DNA from: Clostridiales bacterium Firm_11
Lineage (GTDB): Bacteria > Bacillota > Clostridia > Christensenellales > Aristaeellaceae
DNA length: 64,000 nt
Direction of reading: 5' to 3'
Assembly: GCA_001604105.1 (NCBI GenBank)
Contig: LVAQ01000012.1
Location: 114,190 to 178,189 of the forward strand
Shown here: in pieces, positions 36,040-44,242 of the stretch
How positions within the stretch are numbered: position 1 is the stretch's first letter
Layout of the letters: each line of letters opens with the position of its first letter
Translations under genes and position numbers: made by a program
Notes under the pieces: generated by a model
What the model saw: only the letters and a program-made list of their open reading frames with translations
What the model was told of the DNA's origin: nothing
Databases searched by the model: none

Positions 36040-37566
36040 ATGCTAAAAGATATCCTCATTGGCTGCGATGTAGGCACGTCAGGCACCAAGGCCGTGGCGG
36101 TCACGCCAGATGGGAAGGTGCTTGCCAGCGCTCACTGTGCCCATGCCATTATAGCGCCTCATCCCAACTGGGGTGAGCAGTGGCCGCAGGTGTGGCTGGA
36201 CGCGTTGGTGGAAACTGTTTCCGGTGTTACCAGCCAGGTAGATAAGCAACGTATTGCGGGGATATGCGTAAGCGCATTGTACGGGGGCACCGGCGTCATG
36301 CTGGATGCATCCATGCAGCCTGTGCGCCCTTCTATCATCTGGATTGATCGGCGCGCCACGGAGGAAAGTGAATACATCCGTGCGCATATTGGCATCGATA
36401 AGGTGTTTGCTACTTCTGCCAACGGCATTGACAGTTATTTTGGCTATGTCAAACTGTTATGGGTGCGCCTGCACGAGCCGGAGCTGTTTGCGAAGATTAA
36501 AACCATCCTGCCTATCCATAGTTACCTGATTTACCAGCTTACCGGAGAAATTGCCATTGACTATTCCTCGGCGGGCAATCTTGGCGGTGTATATGATTTT
36601 GACGGTCGCTGCTGGTCGGGCGAGATGGCGAATCTGCTGGGGCTTGACATTGCGCAGCTGCCGGCTGCCCTGAAGGCTTCTACCGACATCGCGGGCGGGG
36701 TAAACGTTGTGTATGCGCAAAAGCTGGGGCTGCCGCAGGGCACACCCGTGCTGTGCGGAGCCGTAGACTGTTTGGCTGCGATGCTCTCCATCGGCTGTGT
36801 GCAGGAAGGCGACAACGCCGCCATTCTGGGCACATCGCTCAACTGGGGATACCTGAGCGCCTCACGCCCCACCGATCCTAACCTTGTGTCCATGCCCTAT
36901 TGCCTTTCCCCTGAAAAGCTGACGTACGTTTACGGAGGTGCGTCCACAGCGGGCGCGCTGCCTCGCTGGTTTATGACGAATTTTATCGGCAGTGAAACGC
37001 AGGATGATTACCAGCGCATGGAGGATGCGGCTGCGCTGATTCCGGCGGGTGCGGAAGGGTTGATTCTTCTGCCCTACTTTATGGGGGAGCGCACGCCCAT
37101 CTGGGATGAAAACGCAAGCGGCGTATTCCTGGGGCTTTCACTCATCCATACGCAGGGACACATGTACCGTGCCATTCTGGAATCATCCGCCTATGCCCTG
37201 CGTGATATTGTGGAGTCGATGGCTTCGGGCATGCCCATCCGGCAGGTATACCTGACAGGCGGCGGCGCCAAGTCCAAGCTTTGGCGCTCCATTTTCGCAG
37301 ATGTTACCGGCTTGACTGTGCTAACCCCAAAGAATCCATTGGAAGCGCCTGTGGGGGACGCCTTTATGGCGGGGCTGGCAACTGGACTCATCGAGCGCCC
37401 TGAAAGCATTGCAAACTGGCTTGAAATGGGCGAGCCGGTAGTTCCAAACCCTGAAAACCATGAACGCTATACCTGTCTGTTTGCGGTGTATCGCTCTTTG
37501 TACCAGAATACCAAGGGAGATATGAAAGCCTTGCGAGCGATCGTGACCCCCGATGCCTTGAATTAA
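36040..37566 (+). CDS. FGGY-family carbohydrate kinase
   Basis: A 508-residue FGGY kinase (actin-like ATPase fold), near xylulokinase in length. The N-terminal phosphate loop is GCDVGTSGTKAVAV, and the C-terminal ATPase block is YLTGGGAKSKLWRSIFADVTGL. FGGY members phosphorylate ketoses or polyols such as xylulose, erythritol or apulose. Placed between a transketolase and a ribose-type importer, it probably makes the ketose phosphate used by the pathway. The ATG follows GGAGGG. Family assignment is firm; the substrate is an inference. Confidence 0.92.
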   Translation: MLKDILIGCDVGTSGTKAVAVTPDGKVLASAHCAHAIIAPHPNWGEQWPQVWLDALVETVSGVTSQVDKQRIAGICVSALYGGTGVMLDASMQPVRPSIIWIDRRATEESEYIRAHIGIDKVFATSANGIDSYFGYVKLLWVRLHEPELFAKIKTILPIHSYLIYQLTGEIAIDYSSAGNLGGVYDFDGRCWSGEMANLLGLDIAQLPAALKASTDIAGGVNVVYAQKLGLPQGTPVLCGAVDCLAAMLSIGCVQEGDNAAILGTSLNWGYLSASRPTDPNLVSMPYCLSPEKLTYVYGGASTAGALPRWFMTNFIGSETQDDYQRMEDAAALIPAGAEGLILLPYFMGERTPIWDENASGVFLGLSLIHTQGHMYRAILESSAYALRDIVESMASGMPIRQVYLTGGGAKSKLWRSIFADVTGLTVLTPKNPLEAPVGDAFMAGLATGLIERPESIANWLEMGEPVVPNPENHERYTCLFAVYRSLYQNTKGDMKALRAIVTPDALN

Positions 37567-37643
37567 ACCGAGTTTGAAACGGTATGTGTTGAATCTCAAG
37601 GCAAGAGTTGCCTTTAGAGAATATTTTACGGAGGTGTAACCCC

Positions 37644-38603
37644 ATGAAGAGAATCCTGTTAGTCCTACTCGCATTGATGCTGTTGCTCACCCCCATGCTG
37701 TCTGCGGCGGCCGAAGCCGTTACGTATGACAAGACCGAGTACCACCTGGTATTCATCCCCAAACTGGTGCACGAGTGGTATGAAGATGTTAAAGCCGGCA
37801 TCGATACCGCAGTGGCCGAGCTGGCACAGCAGGGCATTACCGTAACCTATTCCTGGGATCCGCCCACGGACGCGGTGGTGACCGATCAGATCGCCAAAAT
37901 TGAAGGCGCTGTTGCCACGAACCCCGATGCGGTTTCCATCGCCGTGATTGATGCATCCGCCACGAACAATGTCATCAATGAACTGGTTGCCAGCGGCGTG
38001 AAAATGTGCACGTTCGACTGTGATGCGCCCGACTCCAACCGCTACTACTACTGCGGTCACGCAGGCAACTACGAAGATGGCTTCTACATGGGCGAAACCC
38101 TTGCCAAAGCTTGCGATTACACGGGCGAAGTCGCCATCCTCGCTGGCACCCTGAGCGCGGGCAACCATCAAGATCGCGTCAAGGGATTCAAAGCCGCCAT
38201 CGAGCAGTATGCCGATATGACCATCGTGGCTGAGCAGGCGGATAACGACTCCGTCGAAACCGCACTGGACGTGATGGAAGGCTGGATTTCCGCTTATCCC
38301 GACCTGAAGGGCGTAATTGGTGTTAACGCTGCCAGCCCCATCGGCGCTTCCCGCGCTGTGACCGATGCCGGCAAAGTGGGCAAGATCCTGATTGTGGGCA
38401 TGGCTGAGAATCAGGAAGCGATGGAGTATGTTAAGAGCGGCACCATCCTGTGCACACTCAAGCAGCAGGTACCCACCTATGGCTACAACAGCGTTTTCAA
38501 CATGCTGCTGATTGCCGATGGCAAGGAGCCTACCGTGAAAGTGGATGAAATCCCCGCGATCTATGTCACAAGCGAGAATGTAGATCAATTTCTGACCAAG
38601 TAA
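37644..38603 (+). CDS. Sugar-binding protein, ribose-type (periplasmic binding protein class 1)
   Basis: A 319-residue RbsB-like binding protein. The signal peptide MKRILLVLLALMLLLTPMLSAAAEA ends in a type I site without a lipobox cysteine. The mature part shows YHLVFIPKLVHEWYEDVKAGIDTA at the start, IAVIDASATNNVINELVASGVKMCTFDCDAP in the middle, and the C-terminal half beginning near KGVIGVNAASPIGASRAV. It binds a small sugar and hands it to the ABC pair encoded downstream. The start is ATG 37644 after GGAGGTG; an in-frame extension to 37608 is rejected. Confidence 0.93.
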   Translation: MKRILLVLLALMLLLTPMLSAAAEAVTYDKTEYHLVFIPKLVHEWYEDVKAGIDTAVAELAQQGITVTYSWDPPTDAVVTDQIAKIEGAVATNPDAVSIAVIDASATNNVINELVASGVKMCTFDCDAPDSNRYYYCGHAGNYEDGFYMGETLAKACDYTGEVAILAGTLSAGNHQDRVKGFKAAIEQYADMTIVAEQADNDSVETALDVMEGWISAYPDLKGVIGVNAASPIGASRAVTDAGKVGKILIVGMAENQEAMEYVKSGTILCTLKQQVPTYGYNSVFNMLLIADGKEPTVKVDEIPAIYVTSENVDQFLTK

Positions 38604-38698
38604 CGGCCGCGACCCTGACCCGCGAGGGTTTGGATACACTCACGTTCCGGTTGGCTCGGCCCGCGCCGGGCCAATCGGAATATGGAGGGGGAAAGCCT

Positions 38699-40186
38699 AT
38701 GAACCAAAACATTCTTGAGTTTCGCGGTATCACCAAACAGTTTCCGGGCGTGCGCGCTTTAAGCGATGTGAGCCTCTCCATCCGCAGCGGGGAGATCCAT
38801 GGGTTGATCGGGGAAAACGGCGCGGGCAAGTCCACGCTGATGAAGGTGCTTATGGGTCTTTATCAGGCGGATTGCGGCGAGGTAGTGATCAACGGAAAAG
38901 CCGAACATATCACCTCGCCATTTTATGCGGCGTCTATCGGCATTGGCATGGTGCCTCAGGAGCTTGATCTGAATCCCTATGTATCAGTCAGGGAGAATAT
39001 ATTCCTTGGCAACGAGATCAGGGGCGCCTTTGGTTCCATCGACTGGAAGAAAACAACGGTTGAGGCCAAACGTGCGCTGGCGATGATCGGCGCGTCCGTT
39101 GATGCCAATACCATCGTCAATAAACTGAGCGTTGCGCAGCAGCAATTGGTGCAGATTGCCCGCGCGTTGATGACCGGCGCCGAGCTTTTGGTGTTTGATG
39201 AGCCGACTGCTTCGCTTACCTCGGTTGAAACAGAGTTTTTGCTCAAGCTCATGGTGCGCTTAAAGGAGCAGGGGAAGACCATCATCTTTATTTCCCACCA
39301 TTTGGAAGAGTTGCTTTCGACCACTGACCGTATTACCGTGATGCGCGATGGTCGCGTGGTTCATCAATGCGATACCGCCGAGGCGACGCTCGGTTTGCTG
39401 ATTGAGCACATGGCGGGCAAAAAAATACAGCAGATGGAACGTGTGGAACGCACCATCCCGGACGATGTGATCCTGAAAGTGGAAAACTTCTGCCGCAAGG
39501 GCGAGTTTCGAGACGTATCCTTTGAAGTGCGCTACGGCGAAATCTTCGGCCTTGGGGGATTGGTTGGCGCGGGTAGAACCGAACTGATGAGCGCAATATT
39601 CGGGATTCACCAGCCGGACTCGGGTGCAATGTACTTTGAGGGCAAAGAAGTTTGTGTGCGCACCCCACATGAAGCCATCGAGCTGGGTATGGGGTTTGTA
39701 CCTGAAGAACGCAGGCTTCACGGCATTTTTCCTGAGCTTTCGGTTCGGGAGAACATGGTGGTCACCATTTTGCAAAGACTGTTCAAAAAAGCTCGGCTTC
39801 AGCACGCGCAGGCCGAAGGAATCTGTCGGGAGTACATTGATAAAATCAGCATCAAAACCCCCGCGACTTCCACACAGATACGCAGCTTGTCTGGCGGCAA
39901 CCAGCAGAAGGTTATCCTTTCCCGATGGCTGATCCGCAATTCAAAGCTGCTTATCCTCGACGAACCCACCCGCGGTATCGATGTGAACGCGAAGAGTGAG
40001 ATTTACACGCTGATTCGCGAACTGGCCCGGCAGGGCATCACGGTCATTGTGATCTCCTCTGAGCAGGAGGAACTGCTGCTTTTGACCGATCGGGTCATGA
40101 TTATGCATGAAGGCGCGGTCAAAGGGTTTCGTGATACAATTACCTTGAAGGAAAAAGATATTCTCGATATCGCATTAAGATCGTGA
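38699..40186 (+). CDS. Ribose-type sugar ABC transporter ATPase
   Basis: A 495-residue protein with two ABC domains, as in RbsA/MglA. The first has Walker A GENGAGKST, signature LSVAQQQL and Walker B LLVFDEPTAS. The second has the degenerate Walker A GLVGAGRTE typical of the family, signature LSGGNQQK and LLILDEPTRGID. It powers uptake by the RbsC-like permease next door. The start is ATG 38699, with GGAGGGGG upstream; the frame is open further back but without a better site. Confidence 0.95.
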   Translation: MNQNILEFRGITKQFPGVRALSDVSLSIRSGEIHGLIGENGAGKSTLMKVLMGLYQADCGEVVINGKAEHITSPFYAASIGIGMVPQELDLNPYVSVRENIFLGNEIRGAFGSIDWKKTTVEAKRALAMIGASVDANTIVNKLSVAQQQLVQIARALMTGAELLVFDEPTASLTSVETEFLLKLMVRLKEQGKTIIFISHHLEELLSTTDRITVMRDGRVVHQCDTAEATLGLLIEHMAGKKIQQMERVERTIPDDVILKVENFCRKGEFRDVSFEVRYGEIFGLGGLVGAGRTELMSAIFGIHQPDSGAMYFEGKEVCVRTPHEAIELGMGFVPEERRLHGIFPELSVRENMVVTILQRLFKKARLQHAQAEGICREYIDKISIKTPATSTQIRSLSGGNQQKVILSRWLIRNSKLLILDEPTRGIDVNAKSEIYTLIRELARQGITVIVISSEQEELLLLTDRVMIMHEGAVKGFRDTITLKEKDILDIALRS

Positions 40187-40195
40187 GGTGCACGC

Positions 40196-41164
40196 ATGAA
40201 TTGCGAAACGATAAACCCGCGTAAGCGGTTTCTGACCAACCTGCCCACCGCGGGCATGATCTTCATGATCCTGGTTGTGCTATGCGCAGTGCTGGGCATC
40301 ATGAAACCCGCGTTTGTTTCCCAGTACAACATTATGTCGCTGAGCCGCTCCATCTCCTATAAGACGATGGTGGCGTTCGGGCAGACGCTGGTGCTGCTGA
40401 CAGGCGGCATTGACCTGTCCGTCGCCGGTATGGCTGGGATGGCTGGCATTTTTGTGACCACGCTGATGGTGGATGTAGGGCTTAACCCCTATCTTTCCAT
40501 CGCGATTGTGCTTGTGGGGGCGTTTCTGGGCGGCTTGCTCAACGGCTTCTTTATTACGAAAATGAAGATGGTACCCTTTGTGGTCACGCTGGCAACCGGC
40601 AGCATCTTTACCGGAGTTATCTACGTAGTCACCAAGGGTTCGCCCATCATGGGCATACCCGAATCGGCTACGCGTTTGGGGCAGGGCGTTATCTCCAACA
40701 TCATTCCCTATCCGGTGGTGCTGATGGTGCTGCTGGCGGCTGTGCTGGTGTATATGCTTCGCTTTACGCCTTTCGGGCGGCACATATACGCAGTGGGCGG
40801 CAACCTCTACGCTGCGGAAATCGCAGGCATCAAGACCGCAAAGGTTACCTCGATGGTGTATGGACTCTCTGCGGTTACGGCGGCTGTCGCGGGTATCATG
40901 ATCACCCTGCGTCTGGGCACGGCACAACCGACCATCGGGGCGGATTGGGTTATGCCTTCGGTTACGGCGGCCTGCATTGGCGGCACATCGCTTAGCGGCG
41001 GCCGCGGCGGTATCATCGGTTCTATTGTTGGCGGCGTATTCATGGGAGTTATCTCCAACGCCATTGTTATTTTGAACGTATCTCCCTACTGGGAAAACGT
41101 TGTGATTGGCACAGTTGTGCTCGTTGCCATCGCGATTGACCGTTTCAAGGCGATCAGCAGATAA
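40196..41164 (+). CDS. Ribose-type sugar ABC transporter permease
   Basis: A 322-residue RbsC-like permease with multiple hydrophobic helices and the family block GQTLVLLTGGIDLSVAGMAGMAGIF. The conserved cytoplasmic loop ends in ACIGGTSLSGGRGGIIGS. It completes a single-substrate CUT2 importer with the preceding ATPase and binding protein. Its start lies 9 bp after the ATPase stop, with AGGTG before ATG. Confidence 0.94.
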   Translation: MNCETINPRKRFLTNLPTAGMIFMILVVLCAVLGIMKPAFVSQYNIMSLSRSISYKTMVAFGQTLVLLTGGIDLSVAGMAGMAGIFVTTLMVDVGLNPYLSIAIVLVGAFLGGLLNGFFITKMKMVPFVVTLATGSIFTGVIYVVTKGSPIMGIPESATRLGQGVISNIIPYPVVLMVLLAAVLVYMLRFTPFGRHIYAVGGNLYAAEIAGIKTAKVTSMVYGLSAVTAAVAGIMITLRLGTAQPTIGADWVMPSVTAACIGGTSLSGGRGGIIGSIVGGVFMGVISNAIVILNVSPYWENVVIGTVVLVAIAIDRFKAISR

Positions 41165-41192
41165 AGCGCCAAAGCGCAAGGAGGATTGAACC

Positions 41193-41882
41193 ATGAACGT
41201 TGATTTCAGCAAAATTGTGGAACTCAGCCATACCATGATCCCGGAGCAGGAACCGTTTATGCTAAAGGTTAACTTGTTTGACGTGAACGATTTGGGCGAG
41301 CGCGGCGAACCCCATAGCGAAGGGGTGTGGTATGTGGCGGCGGATGTGAGCTTCTCCACCCATTGCGGCACGCACATCGAATTCCCGCTGCATCACTGGA
41401 AGGGCGGCGACGACGCCATGACATACCCGCTGACGCAGATGATTGGCGAATGCGTTGTGCTTGACTTTGTGGGCAAGCAGGCGGGCGAGGGCATTACGCT
41501 TGCGGAGATGCAGCAAAAAGCGGAGGCTGTTCGCGAAGGAGATATTGTGTTCATCCGTACCGATTTTGATCGGAAATGGCGTACGGAAGATTGGGAGCCC
41601 TTCCCCTTCATCGAGACAGACGCGCTGGAGTGGCTTTTAGACAATAAGAAGATCAAGGCCATCGGTTCGGATGCGACCTCGATTGAGGATTTGAGCAAGC
41701 TGGATCAGCCCAACCATACAGCGTGCTTCAGCCGCGGTGTAGCGATTATTGAATCGCTGAAGAATCTGGGACAGATTGAAAATGGCCGCGCGCTGGTGTT
41801 CATCCTACCGATGCGCATCAAAGGGATCGACGCGTGCCCCTCGCGCATCATCGCCATCAACAACGGCGGCATTATCGCGTAA
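41193..41882 (+). CDS. Cyclase-family metal-dependent hydrolase
   Basis: A 229-residue protein of the cyclase family (kynurenine formamidase/isatin hydrolase type). The metal-binding motif usually HxGTHxD reads HCGTHIE (57-63), followed by PLHHW. The C-terminal block PNHTACF and the charged end PLRIKGIDACPSRIIA-like segment are typical. These enzymes hydrolyse amides or lactone-like cyclic compounds using a divalent metal. Why one sits in a sugar operon is unclear; lactone opening or removal of a side product is possible. The start follows AAGGAGG. The aspartate-to-glutamate change in the motif should be noted. Confidence 0.82.
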   Translation: MNVDFSKIVELSHTMIPEQEPFMLKVNLFDVNDLGERGEPHSEGVWYVAADVSFSTHCGTHIEFPLHHWKGGDDAMTYPLTQMIGECVVLDFVGKQAGEGITLAEMQQKAEAVREGDIVFIRTDFDRKWRTEDWEPFPFIETDALEWLLDNKKIKAIGSDATSIEDLSKLDQPNHTACFSRGVAIIESLKNLGQIENGRALVFILPMRIKGIDACPSRIIAINNGGIIA

Positions 41883-41960
41883 CGAGGGCGCAAACGTATA
41901 GCGCTTCTGCCGCATGGCTGAGGATATGATAATGCACGGCGAGGGCTTTACGGGGTTATC

Positions 41961-41974
41961 TGTAAGCGCTTAAT
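41961..41974 (+). promoter_or_regulatory. Possible catabolite-responsive element (cre-like)
   Basis: TGTAAGCGCTTAAT in the 173-bp gap before the TIM-barrel gene matches the CcpA cre pattern at 12 of 14 positions. It may mark an internal control point of the operon. No ccpA gene is in the window. Confidence 0.35.
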
Positions 41975-42055
41975 TATACACAAACCTCCTGGCGGTATCA
42001 GCGCCTGATGCTGCCTCTATTTTCTAACGGCTTTTACAAAGAAAGGAAAGCACCC

Positions 42056-42943
42056 ATGAAACTTGGTCTCAACCTTTCGTTTGCCACCAAGCGCTGGCTA
42101 AAACCTGAAAACCTTGCCCGCCTGTGTGCTGAAACCTTCAACGTAAGCAGCGTTCAATTCACCTTTGACCTGATAGACCCCTGGTGGCCGAAAATCCAGC
42201 GCCGCGAGCTGGCCACCGCGTATCGCGAAGCGTTTGAGGAACGGGGCATCCAGATCGCTTCCGCGTTTGGTGGCGTAGCCTCCTATACCTACGCCCAGCT
42301 GCTTGCGCCTACCCAAGCACAGCGGGATGTATCGCTGGCTTTCTGGAAGCGCGCTGTTGACCTCACGGTGGAGCTGGGCGCCAGGGCGGTGGGAACGCCG
42401 TTGGGCGGCATGAGTTATGAGGATTGGAAAGACCCCGCCGCCGCAAGAGAACTGTATGCCTGCGCACAGGCATCGCTGATCCAGCTGGCAGCCTACGCAA
42501 GGGAACGCGGGTTATCCGAAATCATGATCGAAGCCACGCCGCTTCGGCCTGAGATTTTATACACACCCAAAGCGGCGCGACAGTTTATAGCGGAGTTGGA
42601 CGGAAAGACGGCCGTGCCTGTTCGGTTGCTAATCGACTGGGGGCATGCGCTGTGCACCCGCATCCCGGAAGCATCGCACGATATGGGGGTTTGGCTTAGG
42701 GAGTGTGCGCCCTATGTGAGCGGCATCCATCTGCAGCAGACCGATGGTTTGTGGGACAGGCACTGGGACTTTACCGCGGAAGGGCTGGTAACGCCGGCGC
42801 TCATCCGCGACACAATGCGTCAAGCCGGTATGGAGCATGTGCCGCAGTACCTGGAAGTGGTAACCATCTTTGAGGATGATGCCGACGAAGTGCTTGCGCG
42901 CATGAAGGCATCCATGCGGCAACTGCACGCGGTTTTTGATTGA
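42056..42943 (+). CDS. Sugar phosphate isomerase/epimerase, TIM-barrel (AP endonuclease 2-like) family
   Basis: A 295-residue TIM-barrel protein of the xylose isomerase-like family. Candidate metal ligands are the glutamate in IMIEATPLR, the aspartate and histidine in LLIDWGHAL, the histidine in GIHLQQTD and the glutamate in YLEVVTIFED, arranged as in ketose 3-epimerases and related enzymes. It probably isomerises the imported sugar or epimerises its phosphate. Relatives include the EryC/LerI-type tetrulose phosphate epimerases and aldose-ketose isomerases for branched pentoses. The start is ATG 42056 after GAAAGGAAAG; an in-frame ATG at 42008 is less likely. Confidence 0.85.
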   Translation: MKLGLNLSFATKRWLKPENLARLCAETFNVSSVQFTFDLIDPWWPKIQRRELATAYREAFEERGIQIASAFGGVASYTYAQLLAPTQAQRDVSLAFWKRAVDLTVELGARAVGTPLGGMSYEDWKDPAAARELYACAQASLIQLAAYARERGLSEIMIEATPLRPEILYTPKAARQFIAELDGKTAVPVRLLIDWGHALCTRIPEASHDMGVWLRECAPYVSGIHLQQTDGLWDRHWDFTAEGLVTPALIRDTMRQAGMEHVPQYLEVVTIFEDDADEVLARMKASMRQLHAVFD

Positions 42944-42992
42944 GGAGACAATCGGGCAGCCGCTCCGCCAAATGCAGTAAGGAGGAAGAGCT

Positions 42993-43427
42993 TTGCATAC
43001 CATTGCCATTGGCTGTGACCCCAACGCCGCGGAGGCAAAAAAGGAAATGATTGCATTCTTAAGAGAAATGGGATATGCCGTTACGGATTTTGGAAGTGAC
43101 GACCCCGTTTATGCCAACGTTGCGGTAGCCGTTGCCTCGGCTGTGGCCAACGGAGATTTTGCGCGCGGTATACTCATCTGTGGCACGGGTATCGGCGTTT
43201 CGCTGGCTGCCAATAAGGTTAAGGGCGCCTATGCCGCGCTGCTTTCGGATGTGTATTCCGCGGAGCGCGCCCGTAAAAGCAACGATGCCAACATTGCCTG
43301 TTTCGGCGCGTTTACGCTAGGCATCGCGCATATGAAACGACTGGCCGAGGCATTTCTGACCGCCGAATATGTACCGGGCGGTGCGTCTCAGCCCAAGGTG
43401 GATCGAATTCGCGATTACGATCACTGA
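42993..43427 (+). CDS. RpiB/LacAB-family sugar phosphate isomerase with altered active-site residues
   Basis: A 144-residue protein aligned end to end with RpiB. The catalytic cysteine is kept (C63 in LICGTG), as is the AANK loop. The CDH block reads CDPNA (H10 to P10), and the RQHND block reads RKSND: the histidine that opens the ribose ring in RpiB (H99 in E. coli) is serine 96. That suggests a substrate that is not a furanose, such as a tetrose 4-phosphate. The start is TTG at 42993 with AAGGAGG 7 nt upstream. Last gene of the operon. Confidence 0.88.
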   Translation: MHTIAIGCDPNAAEAKKEMIAFLREMGYAVTDFGSDDPVYANVAVAVASAVANGDFARGILICGTGIGVSLAANKVKGAYAALLSDVYSAERARKSNDANIACFGAFTLGIAHMKRLAEAFLTAEYVPGGASQPKVDRIRDYDH

Positions 43428-43430
43428 GAA

Positions 43431-43470
43431 AGCGGGATTACCGCGCGATTCCCCGTTGCATCCCGCTTCG
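43431..43470 (+). terminator. Terminator-like hairpin at the end of the sugar operon
   Basis: AAGCGGGAT pairs with ATCCCGCTT around a 21-nt loop just after the RpiB-like stop. Two stronger hairpins follow. Confidence 0.5.
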
Positions 43471-43556
43471 TATGATAGGCAGCGGGTATACATCCCTTGC
43501 AGCAGGTTGCCTCACCAGCAGGTACAAGCTTTCCTTGGCTCATAAAAACACAATCA

Positions 43557-43598
43557 ATCCAAAAGGAGCGGGAGATACCCCGCTCCTTTTGGATTGTG
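43557..43598. terminator. Long palindromic terminator (copy 1 of a repeated hairpin)
   Basis: AATCCAAAAGGAGCGGG and its exact complement surround a short loop; A/T runs flank both sides. The core is repeated at 43776-43807. Confidence 0.8.
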
Positions 43599-43775
43599 CA
43601 AGAAACCCAGATTGGTTTCCGCCATCGCTCGCTTTATACCCTTGCAGGCTATTCGCTCACTTTCGTAATGGATTGTGTCGTGAGGCTTTGGGGTTACACC
43701 CAGACCCAGGCAGGGTTTTGACTCCTGTACCTTGACCAGGGCCACTTGCCTTGACTCCAACGCTTTCGACAAACT

Positions 43776-43807
43776 GAAAGGAGCGGGAGATACCCCGCTC
43801 CTTTTTT
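43776..43807. terminator. Terminator hairpin (copy 2)
   Basis: The same core hairpin as 43561-43590 (AAAGGAGCGGG, loop, CCCGCTCCTTT), here followed by six T. The 180 bases between copies and the 250 bases after copy 2 show no supported gene. Confidence 0.8.
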
Positions 43808-44119
43808 GCATGCCCTTTGGGTGAGACCACCATACCCGACAAGAAGAAGACGCTCCGCATGCATGCCGATTCGTCACGGATAACGGCTCATTCTGGCATG
43901 TTGAGGCGCGTAGATTATACAGCGCTGAAGTGCGGATTCAATCGGAATAATGCAGCCATTACAATGGCAGGGTCTTGCAGGACAGTGCTTTTCACGAATA
44001 CAGGCGGTCCTTGCCCATGAAGGAGGTGGTGGGTGTGATGAAAGGGGCTCTACCCAACCTTCCAGCGGGAATCTTGGGCTGTTGACTTGAAACCATGGTT
44101 CGGGTCAAAACCAGCCAGG

Positions 44120-44242
44120 ATGGCGCAAATAACCTGCACGCGCACCTTGGCAGGACAGGTAAAACCGGCGCGGATATCCGAAGGCGACAGCACTGCGGCA
44201 GCACGTAAAGGATTGATTGAAAGTGAGGAATACAAACAATGA
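44120..44242 (+). CDS. Small protein coupled to the tail-tip cassette
   Basis: A 40-residue frame (MAQITCTRTLAGQVKPARIS... ending ESEEYKQ). Its TGA stop overlaps the ATG of the next gene as ATGA, a hallmark of translational coupling. The frame stays open upstream to 44042, and a TTG at 44087 is another possible start; the ribosome site is weak for both. The acidic end resembles small proteins encoded beside phage tail-fibre genes. A stronger site (AAGGAGG at 44020) serves a 15-codon frame starting at ATG 44038, so a frameshift between them cannot be excluded. Function unknown. Confidence 0.45.
   Translation: MAQITCTRTLAGQVKPARISEGDSTAAARKGLIESEEYKQ

Noticed and set aside
43472..43877. Short frames on both strands across the duplicated hairpins
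   Set aside because: Their apparent internal similarity comes from the DNA repeat itself, not from protein conservation.
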